From: Tenacibaculum soleae
GTDB taxonomy: Bacteria > Bacteroidota > Bacteroidia > Flavobacteriales > Flavobacteriaceae
DNA: 64,000 nt
Direction: 5' to 3'
NCBI RefSeq assembly: GCF_001693415.1
Contig: NZ_MAKX01000001.1
Coordinates: 62,300-126,299 of the forward strand
Part shown: positions 1 through 7,183 of the stretch, piece by piece
How positions within the stretch are numbered: position 1 is the stretch's first letter
How the letters are laid out: the number at the start of each line of letters is the position of its first letter
The notes under the pieces: model-generated
The model's database searches: none
Told to the model about the DNA's origin: nothing
What the model saw: only the letters and a program-made list of their open reading frames with translations
Made by a program: the position numbers and the translations under genes

Positions 1-1800
1 TGGTATTATATTTTGATTTACCTCTACTTGAAAACTATTGGCAACACTATTTCCTTTTAAATTATAAAATGATATTTCTTGCGGATTTTCCCAGTCTACA
101 ACCACCTGATTTTCGAAATCTGTTCTGTAAAAGTCAAAAGTTATATCACCTTTCTTTCCAAACAACTTATAACCTTGCAAAAATGAAACTCCATAATTCC
201 AAGCTGTTTCAGGATCTAATCCATATATATTACCCCCAGCTTTATCAATATTAATTTGCCTTGATGATGCAAAAAATTGTTGATTTTCTGCAAAAATATT
301 CGCACTACGTTTTCCTCTTCCTATTGATGCTCTAAACACCCCTTTTTCCCAAGGCACATATCTAATATGTAAACGAGGTGTAATAAATGTTCCTAATAAA
401 TTATGTGTATCAACTCTTAAACCTGCTGTTACACTTATATTATCAGAATTATCATAGGCATATTCAAAAAATGCTCCTACTGAATTCTCTTTGCGATCGT
501 AATTATTAATTGTATTAATTTTTACAAATTCATCATATTTATCGTAAGTAAAGCTAAGCCCTGTTTTAAATTTATTTCTGGTATCACCAATAATTGAATT
601 AAAAGTAAAACTACTAAAAAAACTTTGATGCTTAATATTATAATCCCTTAAGCCAAAGTATGATTCTTGCTTATGATCACTATAAGCTGCTTGTAAACCC
701 ATACTTTGAAAAGGCAAATCAGGAAAAACATAACCTATTTTTGCTGAGGCATCAAATCGAGATGTATTTATTTCACTACCCCAAACAGTAGTTGACCCTT
801 TATCTATATCTGGATTAAAATTAATTTGCCCTACTTGTTTTTGATCATCTAAATATCTAAAATTGATAAAACTTACCCAACCTTTTTCAGCATCAACATA
901 TTGCCAACGGTTCATTATATTTATTTGTTCCGCAAGCGGATTATCTAAAAAACCATCATTGTTTTTATCAAATTTTTCTCCTCTATAATTTCCATGAACA
1001 TACAAACCTGTTTGCCATTTCTTGCTTATTTTTTTATTCAAATGAGTATTCAGCTCTAACCTACCTCCTGCTGAGCCATATACATTTGCAAAAAAACGAT
1101 GATTTGTATACGGTTTTACCAACTCTGCATTTATTTGACCCGAAATACTTTCGTACCCATTTACAACACTACCTGCCCCTTTGGTTATCTGAATACTTTC
1201 TACCCAAGTACCAGGAGTAAATGAAAGCCCAAATACCTGAGAAGCTCCTCGTATAGATGGAATATTTTCTTGCGTAATTAACAAGTAAGGACTAGTTAAG
1301 CCTAACATTTGTATTTGCTTAGTACCTGTTAAAGCATCAGAAAAATTAACATCTATTGATGGATTTGTTTCAAAACTTTCAGCTAAATTACAACAGGCTG
1401 CTTTTAAAAGTTCTTCACTATTAATCATCATTACATTTTGTGCCTCTAAGTACGATTTTTGAGTGGCGCTTTTTTTAGCTTTTATGGTTACTTCTTTTAA
1501 AGTATTACTTTCTTTTAAAAAATGATGTATTGGTTTTAAATTATTTATTGTAATAGTATCTGTTTTAAAACCAACAAAACTAACTATTAGTTTTTTATAT
1601 TCTGATTTATAAGGTATGGTAAACCATCCTTTTTCGTTTGTAGTTGTTCCTATGTTTGTGTTTAACCAGTAAACACTTGCTCCATAGATCCCTAAATTGT
1701 CTTTAGATCCGTTTTTGTCCATAACCATCCCTTTAAATTTTTCTTGAGAAAAGGATATAGTAGACATCAGTATAAACATACCGATTATATGTATTTTCAT
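1..1800 (-). CDS. TonB-dependent outer-membrane receptor (C-terminus beyond window)
   Basis: This frame is open from the ATG at 1800 to the window edge, so 600 codons are seen and the C-terminal strands are missing. Residues 1-19 are a signal peptide ending in ISFSQ. Residues 20-100 form a CarboxypepD_reg-like domain (ASVYWLNTNIGTTTNEKG). A plug domain follows at about 115-230 (ITKGAGSVVNGYESISGQI), then beta-barrel sequence. A Cys pair at 136-137 (LLKAACCNLAESFE) lies at the plug entry. The gene sits 55 bases after the HYC_CC_PP gene on the same strand and is probably co-transcribed with it. The family imports ligands using TonB/ExbBD energy. The substrate is not shown; a metal such as copper is an inference from the Cys-rich partner. 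Confidence 0.9.
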   Translation of the reverse strand, partial: MKIHIIGMFILMSTISFSQEKFKGMVMDKNGSKDNLGIYGASVYWLNTNIGTTTNEKGWFTIPYKSEYKKLIVSFVGFKTDTITINNLKPIHHFLKESNTLKEVTIKAKKSATQKSYLEAQNVMMINSEELLKAACCNLAESFETNPSIDVNFSDALTGTKQIQMLGLTSPYLLITQENIPSIRGASQVFGLSFTPGTWVESIQITKGAGSVVNGYESISGQINAELVKPYTNHRFFANVYGSAGGRLELNTHLNKKISKKWQTGLYVHGNYRGEKFDKNNDGFLDNPLAEQINIMNRWQYVDAEKGWVSFINFRYLDDQKQVGQINFNPDIDKGSTTVWGSEINTSRFDASAKIGYVFPDLPFQSMGLQAAYSDHKQESYFGLRDYNIKHQSFFSSFTFNSIIGDTRNKFKTGLSFTYDKYDEFVKINTINNYDRKENSVGAFFEYAYDNSDNISVTAGLRVDTHNLLGTFITPRLHIRYVPWEKGVFRASIGRGKRSANIFAENQQFFASSRQINIDKAGGNIYGLDPETAWNYGVSFLQGYKLFGKKGDITFDFYRTDFENQVVVDWENPQEISFYNLKGNSVANSFQVEVNQNIIP

Positions 1801-1820
1801 TATTTTTATATCATATTAAG

Positions 1821-1854
1821 TTTTACAATTCTTGTTATTTAATAGAATTGTAAA
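1821..1854 (-). other. Intercistronic hairpin between HYC_CC_PP gene and TonB receptor
   Basis: A perfect 11-base inverted repeat (TTTTACAATTC / GAATTGTAAAA) with a 12-base loop lies between the stop codon of the HYC_CC_PP gene and the receptor ATG. It has no T-run after it on the minus strand, so it is not a classical terminator. It may stabilise or process the dicistronic mRNA. Confidence 0.5.
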
Positions 1855-1855
1855 A

Positions 1856-2266
1856 TCAAATGATAAATACTTCGTGAAGAACCTGAATATCAAAAACTAA
1901 ATTAGGCGGAGAATAATATTGGTTAGTTAAAGATTGTTTATCTAAAGTTTGAAACAATAATTTAAATGAAGTACAAAAAGCTAAAATGAATTTAGCTTGA
2001 TTGAAACTTATTTTTTCTGAAGAAGATTTCTGAATATCATCTTGTCCAATAATTTGATGAACCTCATCTTTACAACATTTTTTTTTCTTAGTTATAGTTG
2101 CACAATCGTCTTTTTGACCTTTATTACAAGAGTTTGCTTCACCTACATAAGAAATATCTACCAAAAAATCACCACAAAAATGCTTTTCTATCGTAAAAGA
2201 GAACGTAGAAAACAACACTAATAGCGCCAGTAATACGGTTGATATTTTAGTAAATACTTGTTTCAT
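1856..2266 (-). CDS. HYC_CC_PP family protein
   Basis: This is a 136-residue protein with a hydrophobic N-terminal signal or anchor (residues 8-25). It carries the three landmarks that name the family: H29-F30-C31-G, the C64-C65 pair in KKKCCKDE, and P120-P121 in YYSPPNLVFD. Further Cys are at 47 and 55. The family is known from Bacteroidota genomes, typically beside a TonB-dependent receptor, as here. Its biochemical role is not established; a periplasmic or outer-membrane metal-binding accessory is an inference from the Cys/His content. The ATG start follows a TATCTTTG -7 element (2273-2280, minus strand). Confidence 0.85.
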   Translation of the reverse strand: MKQVFTKISTVLLALLVLFSTFSFTIEKHFCGDFLVDISYVGEANSCNKGQKDDCATITKKKKCCKDEVHQIIGQDDIQKSSSEKISFNQAKFILAFCTSFKLLFQTLDKQSLTNQYYSPPNLVFDIQVLHEVFII

Positions 2267-2272
2267 CGACTA

Positions 2273-2329
2273 CAAAGATACAAAAAAATAAAAAATTGTT
2301 TTTTAAAACAATTGTTAAATCTATTTTTG
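2273..2329. promoter_or_regulatory. Divergent promoter region with operator-like inverted repeat
   Basis: On the plus strand a TTG (2296-2298) is followed after 23 bases by TATTTTTG (2322-2329), reading toward the GAF gene. On the minus strand TATCTTTG (2280-2273) reads toward the HYC_CC_PP gene. Between them ATTGTTTT-TT-AAAACAAT (2295-2312) is a perfect 8-base inverted repeat that overlaps the plus-strand -33 element, the position expected of an operator. Confidence 0.5.
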
Positions 2330-2376
2330 CAAGTTCTTAATTCAATTTACGATTAAGTATATAAAACTCATTAACA

Positions 2377-2829
2377 ATGAACTTACTAGAATTAAAAAAA
2401 AACATAAATAAAATATCAGAAAGTAATATTACTAAAGAAAATAAATTGCAACAAATTTGTGATTACTTAGCAGCTGAAATTTCATATTACGACTGGGTAG
2501 GGTTTTATTTTAAAAACGGAGATAAAGATGAATTAAAATTAGCGCAATTTAATGGAGAGCCTACAGATCACACAATTATTCCTTTCGGAAAAGGTATTTG
2601 TGGTCAAGTTGCTGTTAGTAATGAAAACTTTGTAGTACAAAATGTGCAAGAACAAGATAATTATATTTCTTGTGGATGGAAGGTTAAATCGGAAATTGTA
2701 ATTCCTATTTTTATTAATAAAGAAAATGTTGGGCAAATAGACATTGACTCTCATACAGTTAATCCATTTACGGAAAATGATGAAGAATTATTAGAACATG
2801 TTTGTAAAAAAGTCGCTCTTTTTATATAA
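2377..2829 (+). CDS. GAF-domain protein, free methionine-(R)-sulfoxide reductase-like
   Basis: The 150-residue protein is a single GAF domain of the fRMsr (YebR) type. PFGKGICG (69-76) and the SCGWKVKSEIVIPI stretch (98 onward) match the family's two active-site segments, with C75 and C99 at the positions of two of the three conserved Cys. The third conserved Cys, which normally lies about ten residues before GKGICG, is replaced within GEPTDHT. fRMsr enzymes reduce free methionine-R-sulfoxide with thioredoxin. Loss of one Cys may change recycling but need not abolish activity. The gene is monocistronic and diverges from the HYC_CC_PP/TonB pair. Confidence 0.8.
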   Translation: MNLLELKKNINKISESNITKENKLQQICDYLAAEISYYDWVGFYFKNGDKDELKLAQFNGEPTDHTIIPFGKGICGQVAVSNENFVVQNVQEQDNYISCGWKVKSEIVIPIFINKENVGQIDIDSHTVNPFTENDEELLEHVCKKVALFI

Positions 2830-2844
2830 TTACCCTATAAACAC

Positions 2845-2873
2845 TTGACTATTAAGATTATTATATATATTTT
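2845..2873 (+). promoter_or_regulatory. Promoter of the 41-residue microprotein gene
   Basis: TTG (2845-2847), an 18-base spacer and TATATTTT (2866-2873) match the Bacteroidota TTG/TAnnTTTG promoter with one mismatch in the -7 box. Transcription would begin about 30 bases before the ATG at 2910. Confidence 0.45.
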
Positions 2874-2909
2874 CGTATTCTTAAATAACCCCACATAATC
2901 CCCTAAATT

Positions 2910-3035
2910 ATGAGTACTAAAGAATATCCTTCTTACGCTGCATTAGGCAACACTAATGCTCGTACAAAATCTCAACAATCATTATTAGAAAAATTTACTT
3001 TATGGTTTCGCGATTTTTTAGAAAACGCTGAATAA
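2910..3035 (+). CDS. 41-residue microprotein with FtsA-like C-terminal amphipathic helix
   Basis: The ATG at 2910 opens 41 codons ending in TAA. The N-terminus is polar (MSTKEYPSYAALGNTNARTK). The last 17 residues are LLEKFTLWFRDFLENAE. The FtsA encoded at 25769-27112 ends in FFDKFTEKFKEFLDNAE; 9 of 17 positions are identical and six more are conservative. In FtsA this segment is the membrane-targeting helix. The gene has its own promoter (2845-2873) and terminator (3055-3096), so it looks like a complete transcription unit. Binding of the peptide to the inner membrane or divisome is inference. The product is a hypothetical protein; I do not recognise a named family. Confidence 0.75.
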   Translation: MSTKEYPSYAALGNTNARTKSQQSLLEKFTLWFRDFLENAE

Positions 3036-3054
3036 TATTTTTCTTTTTTAATGT

Positions 3055-3096
3055 AAAAAACACCATCAAATTTTTAAAAATTTTGATGGTGTTTTT
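3055..3096 (+). terminator. Rho-independent terminator after microprotein gene
   Basis: An almost perfect 21-base inverted repeat reads AAAAAACACCATCAAA on the left and TTTGATGGTGTTTTT on the right. It lies 19 bases after the microprotein stop and just before the purH promoter. Confidence 0.85.
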
Positions 3097-3121
3097 ATTT
3101 AGCAATAACCTAAAATAACTA

Positions 3122-3152
3122 TTGTGTAAACTTTACTGTTTTAGTAGCTTTG
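3122..3152 (+). promoter_or_regulatory. purH promoter
   Basis: TTG (3122-3124), exactly 20 bases, then TAGCTTTG (3145-3152) is a perfect match to the Bacteroidota promoter consensus, 22 bases before the purH ATG. Confidence 0.75.
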
Positions 3153-3174
3153 CTAGCTTAACAACACAACAATA

Positions 3175-4701
3175 ATGAGCAGTACAAAAACTATTAAATC
3201 AGCACTAATATCCGTATTTCACAAAGATGGATTGGAGCCAATTGTAAAAAAATTAAACGAATTAGGTGTTACAATATACTCAACTGGAGGTACTGAAACA
3301 TTTATTAAAGAATTAGGTATCGATGTAGTTCCGGTAGAAGATGTAACTTCTTACCCATCAATTTTAGGAGGACGTGTAAAAACATTACACCCTAAAGTAT
3401 TTGGAGGTATTTTAAACCGTCAAGATCATGATGGCGATGTTGCTGAAATGAAAGAATATAACATTCCGCAACTAGATTTAGTAATAGTAGATTTATACCC
3501 TTTTGAAAAAACAGTCGCATCTGGTGCTCCTGAACAAGATATTATTGAAAAAATTGATATTGGAGGAATTTCATTAATTCGAGCTGCGGCAAAAAACTTT
3601 AAAGACACTGTACTGGTTTCTTCTATGGATCAATATGCAGATTTCCTAACGCTTATTAGCAAAAATAACGGAACTACATCAATAAACGATAGAAAAAAAT
3701 TAGCTGCAAAAGCTTTTAATATTTCTTCTCATTACGACACCGCTATTTTTAACTATTTTAATGAAGACGAAGTTGTTTATAAAGCAAGTGAATCGATTTC
3801 TAAAACCTTAAGATATGGGGAAAACCCACATCAAAAAGGATATTTCTTTGGAGATTTAGAAGCAATGTTTGATAAGCTACACGGAAAAGAATTAAGTTAT
3901 AATAATCTTTTAGACGTAGATGCTGCTGTAAACTTGATGAATGAATTTACAGGAGAAGCACCAACATTTGCAATTTTAAAACACAATAACGCATGTGGTT
4001 TTGCGCAAAGAGAAACCATTTACCAAGCCTATACAGATGCTTTAGCTGGTGACCCTGTTTCTGCTTTTGGTGGTATTTTAATTTCAAACACAAAGATAGA
4101 TAAAGCTACTGCTGAAGAAATTCATAAATTATTTTGTGAAGTTGTAATCGCCCCTTCATATGACGATGATGCTTTAAGCGTTTTAAAAGGTAAGAAAAAT
4201 AGGGTTTTATTAATTCAAAAAGAAATTGAATTACCAAAACAAACTGTAAGAACTGCTTTAAATGGTGTTTTAATTCAAGATAAAGATTTTATTACAGATA
4301 AATTAAGTGATTTATCGTACCCTACAAATACTAAACCATCAGAAAGTGAGTTAAATGATTTGTTATTTGCCTCTAAATTATGTAAAAACACAAAATCGAA
4401 TACAATTATTTTAGTAAAAAACAAACAATTATTAGCTGGTGGAACTGGGCAAACAAGTAGAGTTGACGCTTTAAAACAAGCCATTGAAAAAGCCAATAGT
4501 TTTAATTTTGATTTAAAAGGAGCGGTGATGGCTAGTGATGCATTTTTCCCTTTTCCTGATTGTGTAGAAATTGCAAATAACGCAGGTATACAAAGCGTAA
4601 TTCAACCTGGTGGATCAATTAAAGATCAACTAAGTATAGATTACTGTAATAACAACAATGTTTCAATGGTTTTTACAGGAACCAGACATTTTAAACATTA
4701 A
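3175..4701 (+). CDS. purH: Bifunctional AICAR formyltransferase / IMP cyclohydrolase
   Basis: At 508 residues this matches the usual PurH length. The N-terminal MGS-like domain (about 1-190) carries ISVFHKDGLEPIVKKL and STGGTETFIKEL and closes the purine ring to IMP. The C-terminal domain carries RYGENPHQKG, the KHNNACGFA motif with the Lys-His pair of AICAR formyltransferases, and the terminal FTGTRHFKH. Together they catalyse the last two steps of de novo IMP synthesis in the cytoplasm. It has its own promoter at 3122-3152 and stands alone before the mre operon. Confidence 0.97.
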   Translation: MSSTKTIKSALISVFHKDGLEPIVKKLNELGVTIYSTGGTETFIKELGIDVVPVEDVTSYPSILGGRVKTLHPKVFGGILNRQDHDGDVAEMKEYNIPQLDLVIVDLYPFEKTVASGAPEQDIIEKIDIGGISLIRAAAKNFKDTVLVSSMDQYADFLTLISKNNGTTSINDRKKLAAKAFNISSHYDTAIFNYFNEDEVVYKASESISKTLRYGENPHQKGYFFGDLEAMFDKLHGKELSYNNLLDVDAAVNLMNEFTGEAPTFAILKHNNACGFAQRETIYQAYTDALAGDPVSAFGGILISNTKIDKATAEEIHKLFCEVVIAPSYDDDALSVLKGKKNRVLLIQKEIELPKQTVRTALNGVLIQDKDFITDKLSDLSYPTNTKPSESELNDLLFASKLCKNTKSNTIILVKNKQLLAGGTGQTSRVDALKQAIEKANSFNFDLKGAVMASDAFFPFPDCVEIANNAGIQSVIQPGGSIKDQLSIDYCNNNNVSMVFTGTRHFKH

Positions 4702-4735
4702 TTAAAATCAATGTAAAATACCCACAGATTTTTAT

Positions 4736-4743
4736 TAGATTTG
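4736..4743 (+). promoter_or_regulatory. -7 element of the mreB operon promoter
   Basis: TAGATTTG matches TAnnTTTG and lies 39 bases before the mreB ATG. No clear TTG is present at the usual distance upstream, so the -33 region is weak. Confidence 0.45.
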
Positions 4744-4782
4744 TGAGAATACATTAAAAACAAGTAAAACAACGTACTTTAT

Positions 4783-5811
4783 ATGGGATTTTTCGATTTT
4801 ATGACGGAAGATATTGCAGTCGATTTAGGTACTGCCAATACACTTATAATCCACAATGGTAAAGTTGTCATCGACAATCCCTCTATTGTAGCACGTAACA
4901 GATTGACTGGCAAAATTATTGCTACCGGCCATGAAGCTAACAGAATGCAAGGAAAAACGCATGAAAACATTAAAACTATCCGCCCGTTAAAAGATGGTGT
5001 TATTGCTGATTTCCAAGCATCTGAAGAGATGATTAAAGAGTTTGTTAAGCAAATTCCGGCCATAAAAAAGAAACTTTTCCCTCCTTCATTACGAATGGTT
5101 ATCTGTATTCCTTCTGGCATTACTGAAGTAGAAAAACGAGCAGTTATCGACTCTGGTCGCCATATGAATGCGAAAGAGATTTATTTAATTTATGAACCTA
5201 TGGCAGCCGCAATTGGTGTTGGTGTTGATATTATGGAACCTAAGGGTAACATGATTATTGATATAGGTGGTGGTACTACTGAAATTGCAGTAATTGCATT
5301 AGCTGGTATTGTTTGTGACCAATCAGTAAAAGTTGCTGGTGATTTATTTACAAGCGATATTATGTACTATATGCGCACCCAACATAACTTGTATGTTGGT
5401 GATACAACTGCCGAAAAAATAAAAATACAAATAGGTTCTGCTACGGAAGATCTAGAAAATCCTCCAGAAGATATGATGGTACAAGGGCGAGATTTACTAA
5501 GCGGTAAACCTAAACAAGTACAAGTATCGTATCGAGAAATTGCAAAAGCTCTAGACAAATCTATTTTACGTATTGAAGATGCAGTAATGGAAACCTTATC
5601 TAAAACACCACCAGAATTAGCTGCTGATATTTACAACACAGGTATCTATTTAGCTGGAGGTGGCTCTATGCTTAGAGGGCTAGACAAACGTTTGTCTAGA
5701 AAAACAGATTTACCTGTATATGTAGCCGAAGATCCTTTACGAGCAGTTGTAAGAGGTACCGGAATTGCATTAAAAAACCTTGAAAAATACAACTCTGTAT
5801 TAATCAAATAA
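4783..5811 (+). CDS. mreB: Rod shape-determining protein MreB
   Basis: This 342-residue actin homologue has the nucleotide-binding phosphate loops DLGTANT (14-20) and DIGGGTTE (160-167), and the adenosine-site LAGGGSMLRG near the C-terminus. MreB filaments on the inner membrane steer the elongation machinery (MreC, MreD, PBP2, RodA). All four partners are encoded directly downstream on the same strand. It is probably the first gene of the operon, transcribed from the -7 element at 4736. Confidence 0.98.
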   Translation: MGFFDFMTEDIAVDLGTANTLIIHNGKVVIDNPSIVARNRLTGKIIATGHEANRMQGKTHENIKTIRPLKDGVIADFQASEEMIKEFVKQIPAIKKKLFPPSLRMVICIPSGITEVEKRAVIDSGRHMNAKEIYLIYEPMAAAIGVGVDIMEPKGNMIIDIGGGTTEIAVIALAGIVCDQSVKVAGDLFTSDIMYYMRTQHNLYVGDTTAEKIKIQIGSATEDLENPPEDMMVQGRDLLSGKPKQVQVSYREIAKALDKSILRIEDAVMETLSKTPPELAADIYNTGIYLAGGGSMLRGLDKRLSRKTDLPVYVAEDPLRAVVRGTGIALKNLEKYNSVLIK

Positions 5812-5828
5812 ATTTTGAATGATTATTT

Positions 5829-6650
5829 ATGCAACAGCTTATTTATTTCTTTCAGAGGTATAAAACCTTTTTGTTTTTTGTCTTTTTAGAAATTATTGCT
5901 GTTGCATTAATCTTTAATAACCACAGCTTTCATCGAAGTAAATTTATCAGCTCAACAAATTTCATAACAGGCAGTATTTATAAAAAATCAGCTAACCTTT
6001 CTGAATACATTAATTTAAAAAGTTATAACGAAAAACTAACTGAAGAAAACACCGAGCTAAAAAACAAAATAGCTTTACTTCATTCTCTTATTGACACCAT
6101 AAACACACATAAAAACACAACTAATTCTCATCAAGAATTCTTATATATTAGTGGCAAAATAATAAACAACACTTACAATAACAACAATAATTTTATCACA
6201 ATAAATAGAGGTGGTAGTCATGGAGTTTCTACTGAAATGGCAGTTATTAATAGTAATGGAATTATTGGAATTACCGATAATGTTGACAACAAGTTTTCTA
6301 GAATTCAATCTATCTTAAATGCTAAAAGTAGTATTAACGCAAGTTTTAAAGACAATAATTACTACGGTACTCTTAAGTGGAATGGAAAAAATCACAATAT
6401 TGTTCAACTAACAGATATACCACGTCAAGCTATTTTTAAAATAGGAGACACTGTTGTTACAGGTGGTAAATCGACTATTTTCCCCGAAGGAATACCTATT
6501 GGGTTTGTTAGTAAAATACCTGAAGAGCTTTCTGCTTCAAATACTATCGACATTAAGCTATTTAATGATATGACCAACTTAAAACATATTTATATAATAA
6601 CAAACCTTAATAAGGAAGAAATTAAAAGAGTAGAAGATAAGAATGAATAG
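5829..6650 (+). CDS. mreC: Rod shape-determining protein MreC
   Basis: This 273-residue bitopic protein has one membrane helix at about 13-30, a coiled coil at about 60-90 rich in Glu/Lys/Leu (KLTEENTELKNKIALL), then the periplasmic beta domains (INRGGSHGVSTEMAVIN; GDTVVTGGKSTIFPEGIPIG). MreC links cytoplasmic MreB to PBP2. It starts 17 bases after mreB, and its end overlaps mreD by 8 bases. Confidence 0.93.
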   Translation: MQQLIYFFQRYKTFLFFVFLEIIAVALIFNNHSFHRSKFISSTNFITGSIYKKSANLSEYINLKSYNEKLTEENTELKNKIALLHSLIDTINTHKNTTNSHQEFLYISGKIINNTYNNNNNFITINRGGSHGVSTEMAVINSNGIIGITDNVDNKFSRIQSILNAKSSINASFKDNNYYGTLKWNGKNHNIVQLTDIPRQAIFKIGDTVVTGGKSTIFPEGIPIGFVSKIPEELSASNTIDIKLFNDMTNLKHIYIITNLNKEEIKRVEDKNE

Positions 6651-7149
6651 AACAATTTACATCATATTTTTATTTGTATTTTTACTTTTACTACAAGTTA
6701 TTGTACTAAATAATATTCTGTTTTTAGGTTATATAAACCCCTACCTATATATTGTTTTTGTTTTTTTATACCCTTTAAACACAAATAGATTTCCCTTTCT
6801 GAGCCTTTCTTTTATACTTGGTTTATGTGTAGATGCCTTTTCAGATTCAGGCGGAATACATGCATTTTCAATTTTATTTATCGCCTACATAAGACTCTTT
6901 TTTATAAAAACTATCTTTAAAAAAAATGAAGCTGATTATTTATTGTTTAACTTAAAACTAGAAACATTTGATAAAGTTTTTAATTACACTGTAATTTTAA
7001 CACTAGTTCATCACTTCATATTGTTTAGTTTCATTAATTTTAGCTTTTACTCATTCTCAAAAGTACTTTTAACCACATTATACTCTAGTATATTCACATT
7101 GGTATTGTACTTTTTGGGAAGTTTTATTTTTAGAAAAAAACCAATCTAA
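6643..7149 (+). CDS. mreD: Rod shape-determining protein MreD
   Basis: This is a 168-residue, very hydrophobic protein with about five membrane helices, as expected for MreD. FILGLCVDAFSDSGGIHAFS is the conserved central segment. The start codon lies inside the end of mreC, which suggests translational coupling. MreD is an inner-membrane part of the elongasome. The sequence is poorly conserved in general, so identity rests on topology plus position between mreC and mrdA. Confidence 0.88.
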   Translation: MNRTIYIIFLFVFLLLLQVIVLNNILFLGYINPYLYIVFVFLYPLNTNRFPFLSLSFILGLCVDAFSDSGGIHAFSILFIAYIRLFFIKTIFKKNEADYLLFNLKLETFDKVFNYTVILTLVHHFILFSFINFSFYSFSKVLLTTLYSSIFTLVLYFLGSFIFRKKPI

Positions 7150-7183
7150 AGCAAATTATTGCTTTTAAATTAGCAAAAAACAA

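Noticed and set aside
69..254. Plus-strand 61-codon frame
   Set aside because: It lies fully antisense to the intact TonB receptor frame, which shows coherent domain sequence.
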